Below, in pieces: positions 22,569 through 33,762 of a DNA stretch of 64,000 nt (position 1 is the stretch's first letter; each line of letters opens with the position of its first letter). The translations under genes and the position numbers were made by a program. Under the pieces are notes generated by a model that saw only the letters and a program-made list of their open reading frames with translations, was not told the origin of the DNA and made no database searches. The DNA comes from Deinococcus actinosclerus (lineage in GTDB: Bacteria; Deinococcota; Deinococci; Deinococcales; Deinococcaceae): the NCBI RefSeq assembly GCF_001507665.1, contig NZ_CP013910.1:1859501-1923500 (forward strand). Reading direction: 5' to 3'.

Positions 22569-24680
22569 TCAGATTTCCACGTGGGCGGGCTGGGCGCGTT
22601 CGCCCTTGGCGCGGCGGGGAATTTCCAGGTTCGGCATCATCAGCGTGGCCAGGAAGGCCAGCGCGGCGACGACGATCGAGTAGCGGTAGATCGAGCTGAT
22701 GGTGTCCGCGAAGGCGACCTTGGCGGCGCGGGCGCTGGCGAGCGTGATCTTCTCGCCGTCGTTCACGCCGCTGAGGGCCGCGCTGAGGGCCTGCTGGGTG
22801 GCCTGCTGCTCGGCCTGGGCTTCCCCCTGGTCGAGCCCCTGCTTGATGCCGGCGAGGATCTGCGCGCGGGCCTGCGGGCTGGCCAGGGCGGGCGCGGGAA
22901 TCTTCGCGAGGTTGTCGCGCAGCGCCTGCGGCAGCTGGGTGTTGCCGGCCAGGGCCTGCACCTGCGCGGCGTCGCCGCTGTTCACGGCCTGCTCGACCGT
23001 GGCGTAGGTCTGCGCGAAGCCGGCCTTCACCTGGGCGGGCACGCCCCCCTCGGGGATGCCGGTCAGCTGCGTGCGGGCGTTCTCGGGCAGGGTCTTGATG
23101 AACGGGTCGTTCTTCACGGCCGCCAGGGCCTGCTGGTCGCCGGTCTGGATGGCCCTGGTGAGGTTCTCGCGCAGCGTGGCGAAGCGCGCCTGGATGTCCT
23201 CGGGTTTCTCGGGGGTGGCGCTGCGGTCGCCGCTGGTCTTGCTGTTGCCGGATTTGATGTCGTCACTGATCTTCTGGAGGGTCGTGGCGACGGTGCCCTG
23301 GTTACTGGCGGCCTGCGCGGCGAACTGCGTGGCGAGGTTGCTGCTCACCCCGGCGGTCAGGATCGCGCCGAAGATCGCGGTGCCGATGGTGCTGCCCATC
23401 TGCTGGAAGAACTGCCCGGCGCTGGTCGCCACGCCGATCTCCCAGGGCTTGACGGCCAGCTGGAGGGCGGTGGTGTACAGCGGCAGGGCGGGGCCCAGGC
23501 CCAGACCCAGCAGCACCATGCGGAACACGACGCTGCCGTAGCTGCTGTCGGCGTTCAGGGTGCTCAGCGCGAAGAAGCCCAGGCCCGCGGCGATCAGGCC
23601 GATGAGCATCAGGGGCTTGTAGCGGCCCATGCGGCTGGCGATCTGACCGCTGCCGATCGCGCCGATGATCAGGCCGACCGTGAGGGGAATGGTGGCGGTC
23701 CCGGCCTTGGTGGCGCTCACGCCCTGCACCTGTACGAGGTACAGGCTGAGGAACAGGATCGCGCCCAGGAAGCCGGCGCCGATCATGAAGCGCGCCAGGG
23801 CGCCCCAGGCGAAGGTGGGGTTCTTGAACAGGGTCAGGGGCAGGATGGGGCTCTCGTGGCGGCTCTCGACGAACAGGAACGCGATCAGGCTCACGGCGCT
23901 CAGGGCGAACAGGCCCAGGATCTGCGGGCTGCCCCAGGCGTAGTTCCCGTCGGCGCCCCAGGTGAGGGCCAGCAGCAGCGGCACGGCGAACACCAGGATC
24001 AGGAAGGCGCCCAGCCAGTCCACCTTGGCTTTCAGGCCGCTGGCGAGGCGGGGCATCTTGCTGGCGATGAACGCCAGGGCGATCAGGCCGATGGGCAGGT
24101 TCACGTAGAACACCCAGCGCCACGACACCTGGTCGGTCAGGAAGCCGCCCAGCAGTGGCCCGATGACGCTGCTCAGGCCGAACACGGCGCCGAACAGGCC
24201 CTGGTAGCGGGGCCGGTCGACGGGTTCGAAGAGGTCGGCGATGATCGCGAACGCCACAGAGCCGAGCGCGGCGGCCCCGACGCCCTGGAGGCCGCGGAAC
24301 ACGACGAGCTGCATCATGCCGCCGCCGAAGAGGTTGCCCAGGAAGGGTTCGCCGCTCAGGCCGCACAGGGCGCTGCCGATCAGGAAGATCACGATGCCGA
24401 TCATCAGGATGGGTTTGCGGCCGTACAGGTCGGAGAGCTTGCCGTAGATGGGCACGAGCGCGGTGTTCGTCAGGAGGTAGGCGGTGGTGACCCAGGAGTA
24501 CAGGCTCAGGCCGTTGAGTTCCTGCGTGATGCGCGGCAGGGCGGTGGAGACGATGGTCTGGTCCAGCGCGCTGAGGAACAGGCCCAGCAGGACGCCGAGC
24601 AGGATCAGGCGTTTGGTGGGCAGGTCGAGGGTCTTGGCGTAGTCGATACGCCCTTCGGGTTCGGCGGTGTGTGCGCTCAT
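22569..24680 (-). CDS. DHA2-family (14 TM) MFS exporter with large insertion
   Basis: A 703-residue EmrB/QacA-type exporter; normal members are about 480-520 residues. The DHA2 signatures LDQTIVSTALPRITQEL (motif D1) and GKLSDLYGRKPILMIG (motif A) are present. The extra length is a hydrophilic block at about residues 446-660, after GAILTAGV and before the last TM helix (SIYRYSIVVAALAF). This block is helical, rich in Gln and Ala, and should lie outside the cytoplasm. The gene starts inside the stop of the MarR gene (ATGA overlap), so regulator and pump are co-translated. Multidrug efflux is likely; the role of the insert is unknown. Confidence 0.88.
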   Translation of the reverse strand: MSAHTAEPEGRIDYAKTLDLPTKRLILLGVLLGLFLSALDQTIVSTALPRITQELNGLSLYSWVTTAYLLTNTALVPIYGKLSDLYGRKPILMIGIVIFLIGSALCGLSGEPFLGNLFGGGMMQLVVFRGLQGVGAAALGSVAFAIIADLFEPVDRPRYQGLFGAVFGLSSVIGPLLGGFLTDQVSWRWVFYVNLPIGLIALAFIASKMPRLASGLKAKVDWLGAFLILVFAVPLLLALTWGADGNYAWGSPQILGLFALSAVSLIAFLFVESRHESPILPLTLFKNPTFAWGALARFMIGAGFLGAILFLSLYLVQVQGVSATKAGTATIPLTVGLIIGAIGSGQIASRMGRYKPLMLIGLIAAGLGFFALSTLNADSSYGSVVFRMVLLGLGLGPALPLYTTALQLAVKPWEIGVATSAGQFFQQMGSTIGTAIFGAILTAGVSSNLATQFAAQAASNQGTVATTLQKISDDIKSGNSKTSGDRSATPEKPEDIQARFATLRENLTRAIQTGDQQALAAVKNDPFIKTLPENARTQLTGIPEGGVPAQVKAGFAQTYATVEQAVNSGDAAQVQALAGNTQLPQALRDNLAKIPAPALASPQARAQILAGIKQGLDQGEAQAEQQATQQALSAALSGVNDGEKITLASARAAKVAFADTISSIYRYSIVVAALAFLATLMMPNLEIPRRAKGERAQPAHVEI

Positions 24681-25195
24681 GGATGCTCCTGGCAGGAGTA
24701 GAGGGGTTCGATTTCGTCCAGCACGCGCTGGAGGTGGTGGGTGGCGGCCTGGACGGTGTCGAGTTGCAGGCCCTGGAAGGCGGTGACGTAGGCGCTGACG
24801 AACTCGCTGTCCATGCGGCCCACGATGTCGCGCCCGGCGTCGGTGAGGTCCACGAGTTTCTCGCGGCGGTTCTCGGGGTTCTCGGTGCGCTGCGCCAGGC
24901 CGCGCTTGACGAGCCGTTCGACGAGGTGGCTGGCGGCCGGGACGCTCAGGCGGGTGAGTTCGCTGAGCTGCGTGACGGTCATGGGCGCGCGGGCGCGCAG
25001 CTGGTGCATGGCGGTGATCTGCGAGAAGCTCAGGTCCCATTCGAGGAGTTCGTCCTGCATGCCCCGCATGACGCGGCTGCTGATCAGGCGGTGCAGGCGT
25101 TTCATGGTCTTGCCGAAGACTTCTGCGGCCTGCACGTGTTCGGGGCTCAGGGGGGGACGGTCGGGTTCGGGCGGCGGTTGTTCCGGCGGCAACAT
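24677..25195 (-). CDS. MarR-family transcriptional regulator
   Basis: A 172-residue winged-helix regulator. A proline-rich N-terminus of about 20 residues precedes the MarR fold: the recognition helix region is MTVTQLSELTRLSVPAASHLVERLV, and the wing is RTENPENRREKLVDLTDAG, a close match to the MarR 'D.R....LT..G' pattern. It is the first gene of a two-gene operon with the DHA2 pump and probably represses it and itself. Upstream (25201-25245) is AT-rich and holds the palindromes GTTGCAAC (25205-25212) and TTCGAA, which are candidate operator parts. Confidence 0.9.
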   Translation of the reverse strand: MLPPEQPPPEPDRPPLSPEHVQAAEVFGKTMKRLHRLISSRVMRGMQDELLEWDLSFSQITAMHQLRARAPMTVTQLSELTRLSVPAASHLVERLVKRGLAQRTENPENRREKLVDLTDAGRDIVGRMDSEFVSAYVTAFQGLQLDTVQAATHHLQRVLDEIEPLYSCQEHP

Positions 25196-25295
25196 GCTTC
25201 GAAGGTTGCAACAGTCTTATTGAAAAGAAAGTGCAGCTCCCCACATCTTTTCAAGGATCGTCCATTCGGCTTACCCCGCCGGGGTGACGTCAGCG

Positions 25296-25317
25296 AAAAG
25301 GCCGGGCGATCCCGGCC
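25296..25317 (-). terminator. Rho-independent terminator upstream of the aminotransferase stop side
   Basis: On the minus strand GGCCGGG (complement of 25311-25317) and CCCGGCC (complement of 25300-25306) form a stem with a 4-base loop, followed by TTTT (25296-25299). It lies 20 bases past the stop of the aminotransferase gene and insulates the MarR operon. Confidence 0.85.
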
Positions 25318-25336
25318 TCCCCCTCCGTCCACCGGG

Positions 25337-26494
<1,158 letters not shown>

Positions 26495-26618
26495 GCCCAG
26501 CATCTTAGGTCGCCCGCCCCGGGAACCGTGCCGCCCCTGTGCAGCCCTGCGTGAGCAGCCTCGCCAGAACGGACCCGACTGTGCGCGCACTGCAGGAGGC
26601 TCGTGCTGAAATGCAGGC

Positions 26619-27289
26619 ATGTTCCCTGCGCTGCGGCTGGCCCTGCTGACCCTGAGCCTCGGGCCGGGCGGGACCGGCGCCGCGCAGCCCGCCAGCGTGC
26701 CCTACGGCACGCCGCCGACGCTTGCCCCGGAGACGGCGTCGGCGGCGCCACTGGCCCTCCCCGGCGGGGCCCCGGTCGCCGCCGACACCCTGATTGACCG
26801 CGCGGACCTCCTTGATCTGCTGGTGCAGGCCGACTTCCGGGCCTGCGGGCAGGACGGGCGCGCCACGCTCGTCAGCGTGACGCCCACGCAGATCGGGACG
26901 GACGATCCCCGGGCATGGCTGCTGCACCTCCTGGACCTCACCAACGCGGCCCGACGGCAGGGACAGCGCTGCGGCGACGAGCTGTTGCCCGGCGCTCCAC
27001 CCCTGCGCCGGAACGAGCGGCCCAGACGCACCTGAACGACCTGATCCGGCTGAACTTCCGGGTTCACGTCAATCCGGTCACCGGCAGCGCGCCGCCGGCC
27101 ATCCCGGCCTTTTGGTCGGCGAGAGCGCCACGGACGACGCCACGACCTCCGAGGACGCGCTGCACATCCTGCTGGGCACTCCCGACCACTGCCGCGTCAC
27201 GAACCCTGACTGGCGTGACGTCGGGGCCGGGCAACGGAACGCCCGGCACGACGTTCACCACGTACTGGGTCCAGGACTTCGGCCGCTGA
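26619..27289 (+). pseudogene. Decayed CAP/SCP-domain secreted protein
   Basis: Pieces of one CAP-domain protein lie in successive frames. Frame 26619 gives a signal peptide ([17 protein letters not shown]) and LLDLTNAARRQGQRCGDELL, then breaks. Near 27015 a second frame carries ERAAQTHLNDLIRLNFRVHV and NPVTGSAPP; near 27110 a third carries VGESATDDATTSEDALHILL and DHCRVTNPDWRDVG; the second frame resumes and ends with TTFTTYWVQDFGR and a stop at 27289. This order matches the CAP fold (NaaR..CG, H..P.G, vGE, HC.n.mnp....vG, yWvqdFG). Three frameshifts, plus an expected catalytic His replaced (FRVHV), indicate a pseudogene; sequencing errors are the alternative. Confidence 0.75.
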
Positions 27290-27446
27290 GCGCAGCGGGG
27301 AGCCAATCCACCGCCGAGCCCCGCGACCCTCCCGGCGGGCCCCCGACCGGCCGGCGTCCTGCCGGGCCATACCCCGTACCGGGTCGCCCCGCGTCCATGA
27401 AGACGACCGCTAGCCGGGAGGCGGGGCGCGCGCTTTACCCTGCGGC

Positions 27447-28787
27447 ATGCGAATCGTGATCGTGGGCGGCGTGGCCGCCGGAATGAGCGCCGCGAGCCGC
27501 GCCCGGCGCTTCAACCCGGACGCGGAGATCGTGGTCTTCGAGCGGGGGGAACAGATCAGTTACGGCGCCTGCGGGCTGCCGTACGTGATCGGCGGTGAGG
27601 TCGAGGCGTTCGACCGGCTGATCGCGCGCACGCCCGAGCAGATGCGCGCGCGCGGCATCGGCGTGCGGCTGCGCCATGAGGTGACGGGCGTGGACGCCGG
27701 GGCCGCCACGATCACGGTGACGGACCACGCCAGCGGGCGCTCCAGCACCGAGGCCTACGACCGGCTGCTCATCGCCACCGGGGTCTCCCCCATCCGGCCC
27801 GACTGGGCGGTCACGCCCCTGGGCGGCGTGCATGTCCTGCGGGACATCCCCGACGGCGAGGCGCTGGACGCCAGCGTGCGGGGCGCGAAGCGGGCCTGCA
27901 TCGTGGGCGGCGGCTACATCGGGCTGGAGCTGGCCGAGGCGCTGCGGGCGCGCGGGCTGAGCGTCGTGCTGCTGGAAAAGGGACCGGAGGTGGCGGGCCG
28001 CACGCTGGACCTGGGCTACCAGCGCCGCGTGCGCGCCGAACTGGAACGCCACGGCGTGGATGTCCGCTGCGGCGTGACCGTGCAGGGCCTCACCGGCAAG
28101 GACCGCGTGAGCGGCGTGCAGACCGACCGCGGGCTGGTGCGGGCCGATCTGGTGGTCGTGGCGGTGGGCGTGAAGCCGAACGTGGCCCTGGCGAAGGCGG
28201 CGGGCGCGCGCCTGGGCCGCACCGGCGCGGTGGCCGTGAACGCCCGGCAGGAAACCAGCGTGAGCGGCGTGTTCAGCGCCGGGGACAACACCGAGAGCGT
28301 GCACCGCGTGACGCGCCGCCGCGTGCACATCCCGCTGGGCCTGCCTGCCAACCGCATGGGCCGCATCGCCGGGGTGAACATGGCGGGCGGCGAGGCGCGC
28401 TTCCCCGGCGTGGTCGGCACCGGCATCTTCAAGACCTTCGACCTGGGCGTGGCCCGCACCGGCCTCACCCAGGCCGAGGCCGACGCGCTGGAGCTGAAGG
28501 CCGTCAGCGTGGACGTCAGCAGCACCGACCACGCCGGGTACCACCGCACCAGCCGGCCCATCCACGTCCGCCTGACCGCCGAGAAGGGCACCGGCCGCCT
28601 GCTGGGCGCGCAGCTGGTCGGCGAGAACCACCTCAGCGTCAAGCGGGTGGACGTCGTGGCGGCCCTGCTGGGCGAGCGGGCCACCGCGCAGGACCTCTTC
28701 GACGCCGACCTCGCCTACGCCCCGCCCTTCAGCGGCGTGTGGGACGTGCTGCTGGTCGCCGCCGACCGCCTGCACAGACTGGTGTGA
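27447..28787 (+). CDS. CoA-disulfide reductase / NADH oxidase-like flavoprotein
   Basis: A 446-residue pyridine nucleotide-disulfide oxidoreductase. The FAD site is VIVGGVAAGMSAASRARR, the single redox cysteine C42 lies in SYGACGLPY, the NAD(P)H site is CIVGGGYIGLELAEAL, and VFSAGDNTE is the second FAD motif. The single active-site Cys in this context marks the CoADR/NADH oxidase/Npr family, which keeps CoA reduced or consumes oxygen or peroxide. TACCCT at 27436-27441 lies five bases before the ATG, giving a leaderless start. It stands alone between a pseudogene and convergent serA. CoA-disulfide reduction is favoured over oxidase activity only by overall similarity. Confidence 0.88.
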   Translation: MRIVIVGGVAAGMSAASRARRFNPDAEIVVFERGEQISYGACGLPYVIGGEVEAFDRLIARTPEQMRARGIGVRLRHEVTGVDAGAATITVTDHASGRSSTEAYDRLLIATGVSPIRPDWAVTPLGGVHVLRDIPDGEALDASVRGAKRACIVGGGYIGLELAEALRARGLSVVLLEKGPEVAGRTLDLGYQRRVRAELERHGVDVRCGVTVQGLTGKDRVSGVQTDRGLVRADLVVVAVGVKPNVALAKAAGARLGRTGAVAVNARQETSVSGVFSAGDNTESVHRVTRRRVHIPLGLPANRMGRIAGVNMAGGEARFPGVVGTGIFKTFDLGVARTGLTQAEADALELKAVSVDVSSTDHAGYHRTSRPIHVRLTAEKGTGRLLGAQLVGENHLSVKRVDVVAALLGERATAQDLFDADLAYAPPFSGVWDVLLVAADRLHRLV

Positions 28788-28793
28788 TCGCAG

Positions 28794-28825
28794 CGCGGCC
28801 CGCCTCCACCGGGAAGCGGGCCGCG
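28794..28825. terminator. Hairpin between convergent genes
   Basis: CGCGGCCCGC (28794-28803) pairs with GCGGGCCGCG (28816-28825), loop of 12 bases. It lies between the CoADR stop (28787) and the serA stop (28839). Confidence 0.65.
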
Positions 28826-28838
28826 TACGCCGTGCGGT

Positions 28839-30467
<1,629 letters not shown>

Positions 30468-30521
30468 GTCCCGAGGGTACGCGCCCCTCGGGTGACCGGC
30501 GCTGATTTGGCTAGGGGAAGT

Positions 30522-30545
30522 CCGGCCGCGCGGGCACGCGGCCCG
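30522..30545 (-). terminator. GC-rich hairpin after the GNAT gene
   Basis: CCGGCCGCG and CGCGGCCCGG (one bulge) form a stem directly after the GNAT stop. There is no T run. It may end the tail-collar operon before serA. Confidence 0.4.
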
Positions 30546-30547
30546 GC

Positions 30548-31060
30548 TCAGGGCAGGCTGCCGGCGGATCGGCCCGGCACCCAGCGCATCTGCAGGTTCA
30601 GCTCGTCGCCGCCACACGGCTGGAAGCCGGCGCGGCGGTACAGTCGCTCGGCGCGGTTGCCCCGGGCCACGTTCAGGACGACCGCCCGGCCCGCCCAGGT
30701 CTGCAGGGCGGCCAGGGCGGCGCCCCCCTGCCCGCGCCCCTGCTCGTCCGGATGCACGGCGAAATCGATCAGGGTGACGGGCTCGCCCCAGTCCACCAGC
30801 GCGTAGCCGATGACCTCGTCCCGTGCCGCCGCGCCGTCCGGGGTGAGGCGGCTCAGGAGGTAGGTGCGGTGTGCCGGGTACTGCGCGCGGTACGCCTGCT
30901 GCTGCGCGCGGTGTTGCAGGTCGTGCATCAGGCGGCGGGTGGGTTCCGGCAGGGCGTTCAGGTGGGCGCGGTGCCGCTCCGAGACCAGCCGGACGAACGG
31001 GTCGTCCGGGCCGGTCTCCTGCCAGCCGGGGGGCAGGTCAGGCGGGGGCGGCTGGCTCAC
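30548..31060 (-). CDS. GNAT-family N-acetyltransferase, last gene of the tail-collar operon
   Basis: A 170-residue protein. The acetyl-CoA loop is in IDFAVHPDEQGRGQGGAALAAL (motif A, Q/R-x-x-G-x-G/A variant QGRGQGG), followed by LNVARGNRAERLYRRAGFQPCG (motif B). The N-terminal third is unusual for GNATs and proline-rich. It starts at a GTG that overlaps the stop of the periplasmic-binding gene by four bases (GTGA), so translation is coupled. The acetyl acceptor is unknown; modification of an operon partner is possible but is only inference. Confidence 0.82.
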   Translation of the reverse strand: MSQPPPPDLPPGWQETGPDDPFVRLVSERHRAHLNALPEPTRRLMHDLQHRAQQQAYRAQYPAHRTYLLSRLTPDGAAARDEVIGYALVDWGEPVTLIDFAVHPDEQGRGQGGAALAALQTWAGRAVVLNVARGNRAERLYRRAGFQPCGGDELNLQMRWVPGRSAGSLP

Positions 31061-32121
31061 GCGTGCAGGTAGGTGTGCAGCCACCCGCTGCGCAGGCCGG
31101 CCGGTTCCAGCTGCAGCAGGTTGGGTGGGGTCAGCGCCTGCGGCTTCCCGGCACCGAGCAGGGTCAGCGGCGCGCGGAGCACGCCGTGGGCGTCCACGCT
31201 CAGGGTGCCGCGCGTGCCGGTCACGGCCGCGCAGGCCAGCGCGGTGTGGACCGCACTGGGGGTCAGTGGGCCGGTCAGGGCGGCGCTGATCCAGCGGCCG
31301 GCATCGAAGCCCAGCGCCTGGACGGGGGGCAGGCTGGTCGAGACGGCAGCCAGCGCGCGCGGCACGTTCAGGTCCGGCGCGGTCAGCCCCCCGGCACTCA
31401 CGCTGAACCCGGCGCGGCGCAGGGCCCCCACGGTCGCGGCGCCCGCACCACTGGCCAGCACGTGCACGTGCGCGGCCCCGGACTCCCGGATCTGGCGCGC
31501 GAGCGCGGCGTGGTCCGGCGCGGCCGGGTCGAACAGGGCGGTGCCGCTCAGGGTGCCGCGTCCGGCCTGCAGGCCGCTGGTCACCGCGAAGGGCAGGTCG
31601 TACCCGCTGTCCAGGTGCGAGATCAGCAGGTACACCCCCGCGTGCCGGGCCAGGGTGCGGGCGTGCGCCCACTCGGCTTCCCAGCTGTGCAGGGACACCG
31701 TGAGGGCCAGCGGGGCAGGCTGGTGCAGGTCCGGCCGCTGCACACCGAACTCGGCCGCCAGCACCGGGGTGGGGCGTTCGAGCAGCGCGGGCTGCGCCGC
31801 GCGGGTCAGGCCGTCTCCCAGCAGCACCAGCAGGTCCGGGCTGTCGCGCAGCGCGGTGCGGGCCGCCTCGGCCGCCGCGCGGGGTGCCGGGCCGGTCCGG
31901 ACGGTGCTCAGGGTGACGTGGCCGTCCAGACTGCCGGTCAGGCCGGTCATGAACGTCTCGGCCAGGGCCGGGTAGGGACTGCGGCGGGGCAGCACCACCG
32001 CGATGCGGGCGGCGCGGCGCGGCGTGACCTGCGCGGCGGCGGCAGGCAGGGCGGCGCCGCTGAGGGCGGCGAGGGCCTTGAGAAGGCGGCGGCGGGTGGT
32101 CTGAGATTCAGTCTTGGTCAT
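31057..32121 (-). CDS. Tat-exported periplasmic-binding-fold protein (PBP1/Leu-binding-like)
   Basis: A 354-residue protein with a twin-arginine signal peptide (TTRRRLLKALAALSGAALPAAAA). The mature part has the two-lobe pattern of ABC substrate-binding proteins of the amino-acid/branched-chain type: IAVVLPRRSPYPALAETFMTG, DLLVLLGDGLTRAAQP, HVHVLASGAGAATVGALRRAG and a late QALGFDAGRW segment. No transporter permease or ATPase is nearby, so it may be an orphan receptor rather than an importer part. It lies 18 bases behind the first collar gene and overlaps the GNAT gene. The role is unknown; the Tat route suggests folding in the cytoplasm. Confidence 0.78.
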   Translation of the reverse strand: MTKTESQTTRRRLLKALAALSGAALPAAAAQVTPRRAARIAVVLPRRSPYPALAETFMTGLTGSLDGHVTLSTVRTGPAPRAAAEAARTALRDSPDLLVLLGDGLTRAAQPALLERPTPVLAAEFGVQRPDLHQPAPLALTVSLHSWEAEWAHARTLARHAGVYLLISHLDSGYDLPFAVTSGLQAGRGTLSGTALFDPAAPDHAALARQIRESGAAHVHVLASGAGAATVGALRRAGFSVSAGGLTAPDLNVPRALAAVSTSLPPVQALGFDAGRWISAALTGPLTPSAVHTALACAAVTGTRGTLSVDAHGVLRAPLTLLGAGKPQALTPPNLLQLEPAGLRSGWLHTYLHA

Positions 32122-32139
32122 GGCGCGCCAGCTTTCCGC

Positions 32140-32661
32140 TCAGGAGCGGGGGGGGTAGATGCCTTGCAGCGCGATGATGAAATTCATGGTCAGGTAGGGC
32201 TGCATGTTGTTGTGCGGTTGACTGCCGCCCTGCACGCTCAGGGTGGACGGACTCAGCGTGGTGCCGGGTGCGGGCGCGGGCGCGTAGGGGGTAATGTTCG
32301 AGCCGCGGGCCAGGGCCAGGTTGGCAGGATTGTCGCTTTCTCCCGGATCGATCGCGGCATTCATGGTGTGGGTGTGCGCAGGCATCTGGGTGGAGAGCAG
32401 CGTGACGGTGGCCGCGCCGCCGACCTCTCCCAGGCTGCGCGGCGTGAGCCCGGGGCCAGTGCCCCAGTGCATGGGCGCGCGGCCCTGCAGGTTGGGCAGT
32501 GCAAAAGTGGTGGTGCCGTTGCCACCGTAGGTCGTGCCGAGCAGGGAGAACAGGGCCGTGTTCTGACTGATGGCGAGGATCTGACCGTTGCAGAGTGCCC
32601 AGCCGGTTGGCGCGAATGTCCCGGCGAAGATGCGGATTTCACCGACGTACGCTTCTGACAT
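32140..32661 (-). CDS. Phage-tail-collar domain protein 1 (MdpB-like)
   Basis: A 173-residue protein. It opens with MSEAYVGEIRIFAGTFAPTGW and continues with ALCNGQ, LFSLLGTTYGGNGTTTFALP and NLQGR, the Phage Tail Collar domain (PF07484) found in microcystin-dependent MdpB/MrpB proteins. The middle carries PAHTHTMNA and a variable Gly/Pro/Ala-rich loop; the C-terminus is GGSQPHNNMQPYLTMNF and ends at GIYPPRS. It has no signal peptide. AGAGGT lies five bases before the ATG. It is the third of three tandem collar genes in reading order. No other phage structural genes are near, so it looks like a domesticated module rather than a prophage piece. Confidence 0.88.
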   Translation of the reverse strand: MSEAYVGEIRIFAGTFAPTGWALCNGQILAISQNTALFSLLGTTYGGNGTTTFALPNLQGRAPMHWGTGPGLTPRSLGEVGGAATVTLLSTQMPAHTHTMNAAIDPGESDNPANLALARGSNITPYAPAPAPGTTLSPSTLSVQGGSQPHNNMQPYLTMNFIIALQGIYPPRS

Positions 32662-32720
32662 GAAAACCTCTGTGAGCGAATGGAGGCTGATGTGATGGAT
32701 CCGGCGCCCGGACCCACGAC

Positions 32721-33233
32721 TCAGGTGGGGCTGGGGAAGATGCCGTATACCGCGATGATGAACGACACGCACAGGTAGGGCGCCATGTTGTTGTGCGGCT
32801 GACTGCCTCCACTCGCCGTGATGCTGCTGGCATTCATGGCCGCAGACGGCGTGTCTTCCAGAAACAGGTCCCCGGCGCTGGGCGGCGCCAGCAGGTTGCC
32901 GCCGGGCGCGCTGGTCGTGGCGGTGGCGGCCACACCCAGGGAGTGGCTATGCGACGGGATCTGGTTGGTCGTCAACTGGACGTTCTCCGTTCCCAGTGTG
33001 CTGCCAATCGGGAAGGACGTCCCCAGGGCGCTGCCCATGTGGATCGGTACGCGGCCCTGAAGATTGGGCAATGCAAAGTTAGTCTGGCCGTCACCGCCGT
33101 AGGTCGTACCGATCAGGGCAAACAGTACATCGTATTCGGCGATGGGCAGCAGCTGACCATTACAGAAGAGCCAGCCAGCGGGCGCGAAGTTTCCGGCGAA
33201 CTGGCGAATCTCGCCGACGTAAGGCTCTGACAT
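32721..33233 (-). CDS. Phage-tail-collar domain protein 2 (MdpB-like)
   Basis: A 170-residue paralogue with the same plan: MSEPYVGEIRQFAGNFAPAG, LFCNGQLLP, LIGTTYGGDGQTNFALP, NLQGR, the histidine motif PSHSHSLGV, and C-terminal GGSQPHNNMAPYLCVSF. It differs most in the variable loop between the His motif and the GGSQPH motif (SAPGGNLLAPPSAGDLFLED). AAGGAG lies six bases before the ATG, and it is nine bases behind collar gene 3. The sharp conservation of both ends with a divergent centre suggests a common scaffold with different binding surfaces. Confidence 0.88.
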   Translation of the reverse strand: MSEPYVGEIRQFAGNFAPAGWLFCNGQLLPIAEYDVLFALIGTTYGGDGQTNFALPNLQGRVPIHMGSALGTSFPIGSTLGTENVQLTTNQIPSHSHSLGVAATATTSAPGGNLLAPPSAGDLFLEDTPSAAMNASSITASGGSQPHNNMAPYLCVSFIIAVYGIFPSPT

Positions 33234-33242
33234 GAAGTCTCC

Positions 33243-33749
33243 TTAGGGACGCGAGGGGTAAATCCCCACCAGCGCGATGATGTAGTTCAGCACCAGGGAC
33301 GGCTGCATATTCATGTGTGGCTGACTGCCTCCGGTGACTGCGACGGTGCTGCTGATCAGTGCGGCGGCAGCTGGGCCCGCACCGTACATGTTGCCGCCGT
33401 GGGCGGGCGCGGCCAGAACAGCGCCGGTGGGCACCGGGGTGCTGCCGGCCTGCGAGCTGGCCTGCACAGTGTGGGTGTGCTGGGGGATCTCGGTCAGCGT
33501 GAGGGTGTGATTGACCTCTCCGCCTGCCTGCCCCTGGTTGTACCCGGTTCCCGCGTGGATGGGCATGCGGCCCTGCAGGTTGGGCAACGCGAAATTGGTG
33601 GTGCCGTTTCCACCGTAGGTTGTGCCCAGCAGGGAGAACAGGGCCTGATTCTGGTTGATGGGCAGCAGTTGTCCGTTGCACAGGGCCCAGCCCCTGGGCG
33701 CGAAGTTGAAACTGGTCAGGCGGATTTCAGCGAGAAAAGGTTCGGCCAT
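33243..33749 (-). CDS. Phage-tail-collar domain protein 3 (MdpB-like), first of the triplet
   Basis: A 168-residue paralogue: MAEPFLAEIRLTSFNFAPRG, ALCNGQLLPINQNQ, LLGTTYGGNGTTNFALP, NLQGRMPIHAGTG, then PQHTHTVQA and C-terminal GGSQPHMNMQPSLVLNY. AGGAG lies seven bases before the ATG at 33749; the longer frame to 34004 is in the shadow of the upstream gene. It follows the beta-helix lipoprotein by 13 bases. Like its paralogues it lacks a signal peptide although the lipoproteins and the Tat protein of the same operon are exported. Confidence 0.88.
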   Translation of the reverse strand: MAEPFLAEIRLTSFNFAPRGWALCNGQLLPINQNQALFSLLGTTYGGNGTTNFALPNLQGRMPIHAGTGYNQGQAGGEVNHTLTLTEIPQHTHTVQASSQAGSTPVPTGAVLAAPAHGGNMYGAGPAAAALISSTVAVTGGSQPHMNMQPSLVLNYIIALVGIYPSRP

Positions 33750-33762
33750 GGGGGTCTCCTGA

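Noticed and set aside
21657..24701. Plus-strand open frame of about 1000 codons opposite the AlaX and DHA2 genes
   Set aside because: Low-complexity Gly/Gln/Ala shadow of real minus-strand genes.
32140..33749. Tail-collar proteins considered as a prophage remnant
   Set aside because: No other phage structural, lysis, integrase or attachment sequences are present, and they are embedded in a lipoprotein operon.
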